From Guyanagaster necrorhizus (taxonomy: Eukaryota > Basidiomycota > Agaricomycetes > Agaricales > Physalacriaceae), in NCBI RefSeq assembly GCF_019112545.1, contig NW_025064902.1, forward strand, positions 90,252 through 154,251: 64,000 nucleotides of DNA, read 5' to 3'. The position numbers were made by a program, and so were the translations under genes. Numbering within the stretch: the stretch's first letter is position 1; every line of letters starts with the position of its first letter. Shown here in pieces: positions 36,128 to 46,888 of this stretch. The notes under the pieces are model-generated. The model did no database searches, was not told the origin of the DNA, and saw only the letters and a list, made by a program, of their open reading frames with translations.

Positions 36128-36593
36128 TGTTAAGCCCAAGCATCACATGAGCAGAAACATGTGATAAACAGAAGCTGCCTTGCACTTCAGGCAGTCAACT
36201 AGATTCACTGATGCATTCTCTGATTGATATATCACAAGGCCAATGAATCAGCTCAAAGGTAGAATAGTAGAGAGTAAACTTTAGCTCAAAGCTGGAGATT
36301 ACCAGTGAGAATGAGCCATCTTAAATACTGTACAGTTTCAGCTAATAATACAACTACCTATTGTGCATTTCTGAGTCTGTTGTACTTGTAGTACTGGGTC
36401 ATCATTATTATACACAAAAGAATAATTGTGTATTATTGGACAATGCTGCTGCATCAAAAGACAATGACAGACTTGGCTAGTTGTGATGACTAATCCTTGT
36501 CTCATAGTCCTGAATGCTTGTCTTAGCACTCTGACTAAACATAAATAGGGGTTACTTGTAGAAAATGAGGAAAAGAAAGGAAAAATCATAATA
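36128..36593 (-). repeat. 3' LTR of element I (466 bp)
   Basis: TGTTAAGCCC...ATCATAATA, the terminal CA changed to TA. It is followed by a decayed polypurine tract (plus strand TTACCCTCTCCTTAAG). Confidence 0.9.
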
Positions 36594-37861
36594 TTACCCT
36601 CTCCTTAAGATCATCCTTCTGATGGCTTAATTTAAGGATAATTCATAGTTGTGTATAGCATCATCAGCTGACATGTGGCATTCATTGACCCACTGGTTAG
36701 ATTCTGGGCTATACCCCTTCCAGCTTACTAAATAATCCACCATTGTCATTATTCTGCCTCTTTTTGCTTTAATTTTGCATAGTTTATGATTCAGGACTTG
36801 CTTGATCTCATAGTGTTCTTCATTGTCGATGAGATTGGGGGGAGGAGGCAGAGGGTGCTCCTGATTAGGGAATGCTGGAGCAATATAGAGAGTTAGGAGT
36901 GATTTATTAAAGTCATCATGGATCTTTCAGATTGGAGAAAGGCAGAGTTTATAGGCTGCTGCACTAATTTTAGCCATTATTGGAAATAGGCCTGTGCACT
37001 TGCCTGATAGTTTGTGCTTAGGATATGGTAGGTGGAGGTTGATGGTATCCAGCCATACTTTATCATTGGCCAAATATTCATGAGAGGTATGATGGTATTT
37101 GTTGTACTGTCATTTTATAGTTGCTGCAGCCTTCTGAAGAGCTATTTTTATTTCTTCATGGATTTTTGCTATTGTCATGACAAAGTCTGTTGAGACCAGT
37201 GTTGTGGTGTGATGTCATTCAGTTTGGGCAACCAGAGGGTGGCATCCATAGTTGATGAAAAATGGGATTTTGCCAGTGGCCAAATGAGTTTGGTTATTGT
37301 GTTGGAAGATAGCAAAAGCCAATCATTCTACCCAGTCATTCTGTCTGTAGTTGATGAATAGACAGAGATATTTCTTCACCTCTTGATTGATCTACTCTGT
37401 TTGTCCATCAGTCTGTGAATAGTATGTGATGGATACATTCTGTTTGATGTTAAGGAGCTGATACAGATCATTCAGGAACTTAGAGACAAACTGTGGATCT
37501 CAGTCTGAGATGATGACTTGAGGCATACTATATTTAGCATAAACCTTGTCACATAGGATCTTTGCCCATCCTTCAGAGGTTAACTTGGTTGAGCAGGTGA
37601 TCAGGATGATTGCCTTAGAGAAGCAGTCAATAATAATGATAGTGATGTCATAACTATTGCAGTCTGGTAGTCCAGTAATCATGTCCACCAAAATGTGGAT
37701 CTATGGTGTAGATGGGACTTTATTTGGATAGAGTGGTGCTGCCTTTGATTATATTGTACTTTTGCTCTGCTGACAGACTTTGCATGCTTTGATGTATTGG
37801 GCAATATCATTATCTATCTTGGGCCACTAATATTCTTGTAATATGAGTTTCTTGGTTTTGG
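36594..37861 (-). pseudogene. pol: Integrase and chromodomain relic of element I
   Basis: Minus strand: the end of the integrase zinc-binding region (about 37860-37750), the core with L-V-D-M-I-T-G-L-P-D-C-N-S-Y-D and P-Q-V-I-I-S-D (37691-37500), the C-terminal part (37480-36850) and a chromodomain-like end with Y-L-V-S-W-K-G (about 36800-36680). It is truncated at 37861, where the sequence jumps to gag. Confidence 0.82.
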
Positions 37862-39569
37862 TGGTATTTGATGGCTGGTGATTCCAGCCTAGCCCAGCTA
37901 TAAGTGAGCCAAGCTGCTATAGTTTGTTCTGAGGTCATTGAGTATGAATGTTGACTTTAGATCAATGATATCATATACATAGCCTGTTGTGGAGTGACAG
38001 GTGGCAACTAAGGCATTGGTCAGATTGGAGTTGATGACTGATAGTTGGCTAGCTTGCCGAGTCTATCTTTCAGATGCCATTGACTGTATTTCTCTGCTGC
38101 ATAATTAGTGGTGGCATGTCTGAGTATGTCCTGTCATTTATCAGGTTTATTAACATATATTTGTCTGAGGCAGAATAATAACCATATGTCATTGCACTAT
38201 AAAAACTGTACCCCTCTCTGGTAAAGTTCTTCAAATTCCTTCTCCCTATTTTGCTGTATCTTTTCTTTCAGTGCCTCACTATCCATGTCTTTCAGATAGA
38301 AATATGTTATTTTGCTGCTACCATGCAGGAGATCACTACTTCCACTATCCTCTTCTTCATTCAGAGATTTCTCGTCCTCTTTGTTCTCATTGAAGGAGGT
38401 GGTGAGCTGATTGAAGGTACTCTTCTCACTCTTGGACTGTCATATTGTCACTGGTGACTTGCTGCTCTGGCTGGATACTAGAGCCAGTGATAGGGCTTGA
38501 AGAGTCAGTGGTGATGGTGATATTGTAATAAGAGACAGGCTGGCTCCTAATATTGATATCATATCAGTTGTCACCTGCTGCTCATGCTGCCTCCAGTCTC
38601 TTGCTATAGAGGCAGAAGTTTTCATAGAAGGGCTCACCAAAGAACTGCTGAGCAATTTGGCTTCTGAGAAATCCTCAGAGAGTCCAAGCAGTGACATGGG
38701 CATTGTCAGGTACTTGTAGTCTATAGTGGATGAGAATGGACTTATTGTCCTTGAATGTAGTGTCAGCACTGAGAGTATATCAGAGAGAGGGATAACTGAG
38801 AGATAAGAGAGATGTTGTTCTGAGGTAGAGAAGGAGTCTTGCTGACCCTCCTTTTTGTTTTATCAGTGGTAAGGACTTTTCAGGGTTCATCCACCCATAG
38901 GTCTTCTTCTTTGTTTGTATTAGACTCTCAGAATACAGGAGTTGAGAGAGATTAATCAGCTCATACCAGTATGAGTACAAATGCAATCTCAGGCTGGAGT
39001 CTATATCAGTTCAAAATGTTGGCCCTCTCCAGCCTGGCTCTCTTGATGTCTTGCTGCTGCTCTCTATGTTGCTGATCATACTTGGCTGCCTCTCTCCTCC
39101 TTCAACCCCTGTTGATGAGGTGCTTCTCTAACTCACTACAGATAGGCTGGAGAGCATTTCACTGTCTTTGCTCCTTCTGTCTAAGTGCAGTGTTATAGTC
39201 AAATAGGATGTTAAGATCCTATGTGGAGAATAATCAGTGAATGATTTCATTTTGATTTTCTCTGTACTGTTGCTCATTGTTGAGGCAGTCAGAGAGGGAG
39301 CACCTCATTCTGCCACTGGTCCTGATGGAATAAGTGCTAGGGCTCAGGGGAGTTGTGCCATTGAGGCTAGAGTCTTTGGGGTTGACTCTGGGATTCCTGA
39401 GCCATTCTAATGGCATCAAGAGAATCTCAGGCATGGTGGCCAATCTCAGAGGAGCAGCTGATGGTGGAAGAGATGGTAGGCTGCTGAGAGAGCTCTGCCT
39501 CATTACTTCATATAGGGAGTACTCTCTCATCTCCTGAGATGCAAGAGTGCTGGTTTCTGCTTGGCCCAA
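37862..39569 (-). pseudogene. gag: Gag relic of element I, middle part
   Basis: Ser- and Leu-rich, with an acidic region, similar in layout to the N-terminal regions of the F, G and H Gags. The longest open part is 39608-39234. No zinc knuckle. The left end is an internal deletion junction with integrase and the right end is repeat E2. Confidence 0.6.
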
Positions 39570-41428
39570 TGACATGCTCTCTCTGTGTTCAGGCATGTAA
39601 AATTGCAAAAATTGAGATTACATGGACTGCATTTCAGTCTAGTAAGCATGTAACTGAGAATAGAATAAGAGTGCATAGAAATCTAGCTATCATGAGACTA
39701 AACTGAAGTAACAAGGAGCAGAGTGCATGGCCTAGTAGCAGATGAATACCAGAGGGGTTAGACTGCATGTGAGGTCCTAGCACTTGTCCCTAAACATGCC
39801 AATACCATTACAAGAGGGCATGCTAAAAATAAAAAGAATATGATCAAAATATGATCAACAATTCTGATCACATTGATCAATGATGCACTGATGAAACATG
39901 CTTTAGAACAGAGATCCAGGACCCAAAGAAAGATATCTGAATAACTGAGTGTTGAACAGAGAAATAAAATGATGGCAACAAAGAAATAGATAGAGGAATA
40001 CTACCCTCAGAGATGAATAGCACATATACTGCTCAGAGGCTTGCATGCATACTTACAGTGCCTTAGCACACTTAACACAGTGAGAGACTCTGCATCATAT
40101 CATGGTATGACATATACTATATTAGATAAGTTAATTAATACATGTTAGGCCAGAAGTGGTGCATTTTATGTGCTGGAGAAAATATTGAGACACTAGAAAA
40201 GAGAACATAACTATTATGGCTGACTCCAGATATCAGAGATAACTCTGGAGGTTCAGAACAGTTTACTGCTATCAGGGATGTGTCACCAAGAAAATAAAAA
40301 AGTGAGCAGACCTGGCTAGACTAGCTAGCTAAGATCAGCTAGCAAGAAACATTGTGCAGTCCTGATCTAGAAGTGAATAAGCACAGCAACTGTAATATGT
40401 GTGCAAATAGTACCCATGGGACCCAGCATAGAGTCTCACACTTTGAAGATACTATAGTAGGATTATATTAGTAAGTACTATAGTAGAGTATTTAAATACC
40501 ACATTGTAGGAGTAGAAGAGAGAGTTTCTGACCCTCACAGTTGCAGTGTATTAGGCACAGAAAGCCTTACACTCTAGCTCTGAGTTTGTGTTTGTAACTT
40601 CAGATAAGAAAATAGACATATTATTAAATATCCTTAAGAGTACTATGAGAACTAAGCAAGGCATTGAAGCTTGTGAAGGACTTGAGCCTAATTTGATAAG
40701 AGATTTTAGATCACACTCTAATCTGAGAATAAGAGAGCAGTGTCTGAAGGATATCATCTTGAGTTTTTGAGGTATTTGTGATGTGTGGTGCTATAGATGG
40801 CAGAGGTTCAAACCCTTTAGCTTGATTAGTGTGTGCTTTTGTGTTATTTCCACAGATTGGCAGAGGTTCAAACTCTTTGGTCTGTTAGATAGTGTTTATT
40901 GTGTTTTGTGTCTCTGGATTGCATAGGTTTGAATCCTGTGGATCTACAATCAGTTTGGAAACTTGTGAACAGAGATCTGTGCTCTTTGGCACTTGTGGAC
41001 ATGTTTGTAATTGGTTTTTACTTAGAGTATGATGCTTTGAGTCATATATTGTGTGTGTTAGATATTTTGAGGTGATCTGAGCTGTGCTTAGGACTTTTTG
41101 GAGAGTTTTGTGAGAGTGTTTCAACATATTGTATTGAGCTGCAGTACTCTTTGTCTTGAAGCCTGGCAACACCTCTTGCCACCTCTTGTTCTAATAAAAT
41201 AAAAAGCTTTGAGACTTAGAGAGACCTCAGACTGTTGTAAGCATGCTATTACTGTTTATATGCTGTGATCTCATTGAAGAAGACAGTTATATTTGTTGAT
41301 TACTACTTTTATCACATTATAATCTCTCCATGAACTAAGAGTTTTGTGTGTGTGTTAGTGTGAGTGTGGTCAGTGAATAACACTCTGCTATATCTATTTT
41401 CACCTTGCATGCACTCAGATCCTCTTTA
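39570..41428 (+). repeat. Repeat E2: 1.86 kb LTR-like unit
   Basis: Starts TGACATGCTCTCTC and ends GATCCTCTTTA, which is CTTCA with C to T. It contains a TATTTAAATA box (40489-40498) and, downstream, an AATAAAATAAAAAG poly(A)-like signal near 41193, in the order expected for U3, R and U5. It interrupts the I gag between 39569 and 41429. Target duplications are not clear. No internal region of such an element is seen in the window. Confidence 0.62.
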
Positions 41429-41759
41429 CTGGGTCAAGAGAGGTATTGTCCTCCCTCTCCTTCTTGATCATCCTCCAGATGTAAGCTGCTAGGCCTGGCT
41501 TCTGGACTGATCAGGGGTTGGTAGGTGGTTTGGCAGGATTCTGGGATGTCATAGAGAGATAAGTCAGAGGTCATGTTTCATAGAATATAATGGATGTGTT
41601 GAAACTCATTGTAATGTCTGATAGCTCAGGCAGTGATTGAATAGTGTTTCTGGTACAGCTGGATAATCACCAATAATTCTAACAATATTCTGATGATAGA
41701 AGCAAGGAGCTCAAAAAACTCATGATCAAAGTTTGGATCTGAGGTGTTGATTGAGGGCA
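41429..41759 (-). pseudogene. gag: Gag N-terminus of element I
   Basis: ATG at about 41757. It encodes the same hydrophobic N-terminal segment as in G and H (E-F-F-E-L-L-A-S-I-I...L-V-I-I-Q-L) followed by the conserved S-D-L-x-x-Y-D-I-P motif, with a few stops. Upstream is the leader AGCTTCAAGCTAAT (41804-41817). Confidence 0.7.
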
Positions 41760-41817
41760 TTTAGTTTCCTCCACACTATAGTGCATGAGAAAAGAGAAGA
41801 AGAAGCTTCAAGCTAAT

Positions 41818-42283
41818 TGTTAAGCCTAAGCATCATGTGAGCAGGAACACATGATAAACAGAAGCTGCCTCACACTTCAGGCAGTTGACTAGATTCACTG
41901 ATGTGTTCTCTGATCAATATATCACAAGGCCAATAAATCAGCTTGAGGATAGAATGGTGTAGAGTAAACTTTAGCTCAAAGCTGAGGATTACTAGTAAGA
42001 GCAAGCCATCTTAAATACTATACAGTTTCAGCTAATAATACAACTACCTATTGTGCATTTTTGAGTCTGTTGTACTCATAGTACTAGGTCATCATTATTG
42101 TACACAAAAGGATGATTGTGCATCATCAGACAATGCTGTTGCATCAAAAGACAATGACAGACTTAGCTAGTTGTGATGACTAAGCCTTATCCCATGGTCC
42201 TAAGTGCTTGTCTTGGTGCCCTGACTAAGCATAAATAGGAGTTACTTGTAGAAAATGAGGAAAAGAAAGGAAAAATTATAACA
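41818..42283 (-). repeat. 5' LTR of element I (466 bp)
   Basis: TGTTAAGCCT...AATTATAACA. The same length as its partner. Next to the leader with the self-primer complement on the left, and the GAAAC duplication on the right. Confidence 0.9.
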
Positions 42284-42288
42284 GAAAC

Positions 42289-45200
42289 TAGGTACATAAG
42301 ACTCAGACAGAGAAAATAATCAATAAAATGGTCAAAGGAATGTGACAGGCAGAATAGTACTGAGCTCTTGAATGGCTCAATGAACTTCATGAACCCCAAA
42401 GATACATTCAACAAACACAAACCCTGAGACAAGATCTAACAACTAAGACCCAGATTGAAACACTCACTAATTGATCTGTGCATGCAGTAACTGCTCTAGT
42501 CAATAGTAGTTGCACTGGAAGCTCAATTAACCAGACCTTCATCAACAGGCACAATCTCCCCATCTGAGCCACTGCAGACCCAATTCCAGTATATAATGCA
42601 GACAGGACAAAAAATGAAGCCAGCTCAATTACTGAATTCATCAAGTTATGACTCACTATCAGTGATCACTCAGAATGAATCAACTTGGCCATCACTGATC
42701 TGAGAACAAAAAAGGTGTTTCTAGGTCACAATTAGTTGATCTGATATAACCCTTTAGTTAACTGGAAGACTGAGCAAATAACCTTTGCATGGTGCAAGTG
42801 AATTACCTGACAAGGATCCAGAAGATTGATAGAATGAGGAGATGGAGGATGGAGAAATGATTCTTGCCATGGACATTCAACAAGCCCTGCACATATGAGC
42901 TATGCATCATATCAACAAGTTAGTGGCTAAAGCCAATGCTGATAAACAGGAACAGTCATTTGAGGAGATGGTCTCTGAATAGGCACAAGACTATCATGAC
43001 CTATTTGATAAGGAGAGCTTCAACAAGCTGCCAGAGTCCAAACTATGGGATCATGCAATTGAACTCATCCCAAATGCCAATGCCAATCTTGATTGCAAAA
43101 CTTATCCACTTAGCAATCATAAACAACAGGAACTTGATAAATTCCTGGATGAAAACCTCTTCAGCAGATGAATCTGACCTTCAAAATCACCAATGGCATT
43201 GCCATTCTTCTTTATCAAAAAGAAGGATGGCAAACTTCAACCTATACAAGATTACTGGAAGTTAAATGAGATGATGATTAAGAATCATTATCTGCTTTTG
43301 TTGATCTCAGAGTTGATGGATAAACTACAAGGAGCAAAATACTATATGAAACTTGACATTCAGTGAGGGTATAATAACATATAAATCAAGAAAGGTGATA
43401 AGGGGAAGGTGGTCTTCAGAACAAACCATAGGCTTTTCAAGCTACAGTAATGTTCTTTGGACTCATAAACTCCCCAGCAACCTTCCAATGGATGATGAAC
43501 AATATATTCAAGGATCCCATCACCACTGGAAAGATGACCATCTATCTAGACAATATTCTCATCATGTCAAAAGACCATGCAGAACACTGACAGCTTATCT
43601 GACAGGTACTCACACTTATGAGAAAGCACAAACTCTTCCTCAAAGCAGAGAAATGTGAGTTTGAGATACTGGAAACAGAATACCTCAGAGTCATTATCAG
43701 TGAAGAAAGCATTCAGATGGACCCTGTCAAAGTAGCTAAGGTAATTGAATGGCTGGTCCCAGAGAAAAAGAAGGAATTACAGTTATTTTTAGGGTTTACT
43801 AATTTTTATTGGTGATTCATCTGAGATTACAGCAAGATTGTGTGCTCAATGATCCAACTGACTGGTAATGCACTCTGAAACTGGGAACCCTCTCAGCAAG
43901 TGGTATTCAATGACTTAAAATGATGACTGGCCAAAGATGTGGTTCTCATGATTCCAACACAAGAAGGGAAATTCCAAGTAGAAGCTGACTCAAGCAAAGA
44001 AGCAATTGAGGCTATACTATCTCAAAAACAGAACAGGAAATAATGCCCAGTGGCTTTCCTTTCCAAAGCTCTAACAGTTATGAAACAAAACTATAAAATC
44101 TATGATAAAGAGCTACTCATAATAATGCTTGCTCTAAAGGAGTGGCATCATTATCTGATCAGTATGATACAGACCTTTAAAGTCTGAACTGATCACCAAA
44201 ACCTCTGGTATTTCTGATCACCTCAGAAACTTAATCACTGACAAGCTTGCTGGATCATGAAACTCTCCCAATATGAGTATATATTACACCACAAAGCAGA
44301 AACAGCTAATAAAAAGGCTGATCTTCTCAGTCAACAAGTTGATCATGATCAAGGAGAGAGTGACAAGAAGAGAGTGATATTGTTAAAGCCCAAACACTTC
44401 CAGGCTATGATAATGCTAACAGAGAAAGAAATCCATGAGAGAATCAAGAGCACAATATGGAACAATAGTAAATGAAACCAATGCATGGCTCTATTGCTGA
44501 ACTATAAGTGAAGAATGATGAAAGAGGGGGAAATGATCTATTATGACAGATAGATCTATATCCCAGAGACTAACAACTCTGTGGTGAAATCATCACCATG
44601 TGTCATGACTACACAACCACAGGACACCCTAGCATTGCCAAAACCAAAGAGTTGGTCTTACAGGAGTACTGGTGGCTAAAGATAGGCTAAGACATTGAAT
44701 GCTATGTCAAAGGGTGCAAAATCTGTTAGCAAGAAAAGTCATCAACCCAACCACAAGCAGCACTGCTTCATCCAAATGAGATTCTTCAATCACTCTGAAT
44801 CTACATCTTGGTGGATATGATTACTAGGCTATCTGACTGTAACTGCTATGACACTATTCTCATCATAGCAGACCAATTCTCAAAGATGATCATCCTGATC
44901 ACTTGTTCAACTGAATTGATGTCAGAAGAGTGGATAAAGATCTTACATGATAAGGTCTATACCAAGTGTAGAATGCCACAAGTTGTTATCTCAGACTGAG
45001 GCCCATAATTCATCTTCAAGTTTCTTGATAACTTATACAAACTTCTCAACATTTGATAAAATGCCTCAACAGCCTATCACTCACAGACAGATGGTCAAAC
45101 TGAACATGCCAACCAGAAGGTTGAAAAATACCTCCATCTTTTCATTAATTATCAGCAGAATGACTGGATAGAATAGCTTGCACTCACAGCATTCCAACAT

Positions 45201-45381
45201 AATAATTGCATCCACTCTGCCACAGACAGAACCCTATTTTTATCAACTATGGCCAGCACTCAAACATATCTCAAACTGAATATGCTCACACCACCACTCC
45301 CACTTCTTTCAACCTTGCCCAAACCATATTGGTGATTCATGATGAAACTCACATCACCCTTGAAAGGGCAGCCAATACCAT
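42289..45381 (+). pseudogene. pol: pro-pol of element G, part 1
   Basis: Resumes after element I with the gag-protease linker (V-H-K-T-Q-T), protease with A-L-V-N-S-S where DSG is expected (about 42490) and V-F-L-G-H (about 42715), RT (42990-43860) with YxDD changed to Y-L-D-N (43543-43554), RNase H (43950-44220), the connection with Y-I-L-H-H-K-A (about 44280), the integrase zinc-binding region (44500-44740) and the integrase core with L-V-D-M-I-T (44808). Cut in the integrase C-terminal part at 45381 by E3, after E-R-A-A-N-T. Heavily decayed, no function. Confidence 0.86.
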
Positions 45382-46419
45382 TGATATGCCCTCTCCATGT
45401 TCAGATATGTAAAATTACAAAAATTGAGAATACATAGATGGTATTTCAGTTTAGTAAGCATGTAACTGAGAATAGGATAAGAGCACACAGAAACCTAGCC
45501 ATCATAAGACTAAACTGAAGTAACAATGAGCAGAGTGCATGGCTTAGTAGCAGACTAATACGAGAGGGGTTAGACTGCATGTGAGGTCCTAGCACTTGGC
45601 CCTAAACATGCCAATACCATTACAAGAGAACATGCTAAAAATAAAAAGAATACAATTGAAATATGATCAGCAATCCTGATCACATTGATCAAAGATGCAT
45701 AACTATTGATGCACTGATGGGACATGCTTTAGAACAGAGAACTGAGATCCAAAGAAAGATATCTGAATAACTGGATGTTAAACAGAGAAATAAAATGCTG
45801 GCAACAAAGAAATAGATAGAGAAATACTACCCTCAGAGATGAATGGCACATGTACTGCTCAGAGACTTGCATGTGTACTTATAGTGTTTTAATGCATATA
45901 ATACAGTGAGGGACCCCACATCATACTAAGATATGATACATACCTATTGGATAGGTTAATTGGTGTATGTCAGGCCAGAAGCAGTGCATTTTGTGAGCCA
46001 GATAGGATGTCAAAATACTGGAAAAGAGAACATAACCATTGTGACTGACTTCAGACATGGAAGATAACCCCAGAGGTCTGGAACAGTTTATCACTGTCAG
46101 AGATGTGTCACTGAAGAAATAAGAAAGTAAGCAGACCCATAAGGCCAGCTAGCCAATGTCAGTTAGTGAGAAAACAGCAGGCAGTCCTGGCCCAGAAGAG
46201 AATAAGCATGGCAGCTATGATATGTGTGCAAATAATACCCATGGGATCTGGCACAGAGTCCCATGCTTTGAAGATACTATAGTAGGATTGTATTAGTAAG
46301 TACCACAGTAGAGTATTTAAATGCTGCATTGTATGAGTAGAAAAGCAAGTTTTCAACCCCCACAGTTACAGTGTATTGAGCACAGAAAGCCTTGCACTCT
46401 AGCTCTGGATTTGTATTTG
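45382..46419 (+). repeat. Repeat E3, left part
   Basis: Starts TGATATGCCCTCTCC, where the G integrase frame breaks. It aligns with E2 from its first base. It is interrupted at 46419 by element H. Confidence 0.7.
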
Positions 46420-46888
46420 TGTTAAGCTCAAGCTGCACATGATCAACTAGCATGTGATAAGCTAATGTGGCTTCACATTTGAGCCTTCTGTTAGAGTTCA
46501 CTTGGTGTACTATTCATTGACTCCCTATGCTTCAAGGCTTTGTGTGATTTGCTCAAGAGTAGAATGAGGATGTATAAACTTTAGCTTGAAGCTGGAAATT
46601 TACCAGTGAGAGTGAGCTTCTTAAATACTGTACAAGGCTCTGCTAATAATACTACATACTTATTATGTATCTCTCTGTCTTTTGTGCTCATTGTCATAGA
46701 GTGTCATTACCATATATAAAAGGCTGGTTGCATTGTTGGACAATGCTGTTGCATCAAGAGACAATGGCAGACTTGGCCAGTTGTGATGACTAAGCCTTTT
46801 GTCCCATGATCCTAAGTGCCTGTTCTGGCACCTGGACTAAGCATGAATAGGAGTTGAAAAGAAAGGAAAAAGATAGAAAATTATAACA
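46420..46888 (-). repeat. 3' LTR of element H (469 bp)
   Basis: TGTTAAGCTC...AATTATAACA. It aligns without gaps to the 5' LTR; differences include TG/CA swaps at offsets 47, 96 and 135. Followed by the polypurine tract (plus strand TTACCCCCTCCTTAAG). Confidence 0.92.

Larger units (their letters stand above)
36128..42283 (-). mobile_element. Element I: minus-strand Ty3 element inside G gag, internally deleted
   Basis: LTRs of 466 bp at 36128-36593 (3') and 41818-42283 (5'), flanked by perfect GAAAC duplications (36123-36127 and 42284-42288). The body holds integrase and the chromodomain region (36600-37860), then switches abruptly to gag N-terminal sequence (37862-39569), repeat E2 (39570-41428) and the start of gag. 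RT, RNase H, protease and the zinc knuckle are missing. Confidence 0.92.

Noticed and set aside
40795..40935. tRNA genes or a tRNA-derived SINE in repeat E, from the motifs GGTTCAAAC and GGTTTGAATCC
   Set aside because: The T-arm-like motifs recur three times but no acceptor stem, D arm or anticodon arm can be drawn, and there is no A box at the right distance.
6693..46429. CRISPR array or tandem satellite from the many repeated blocks
   Set aside because: The repeats are dispersed LTRs and E copies with target duplications, not regularly spaced short units.
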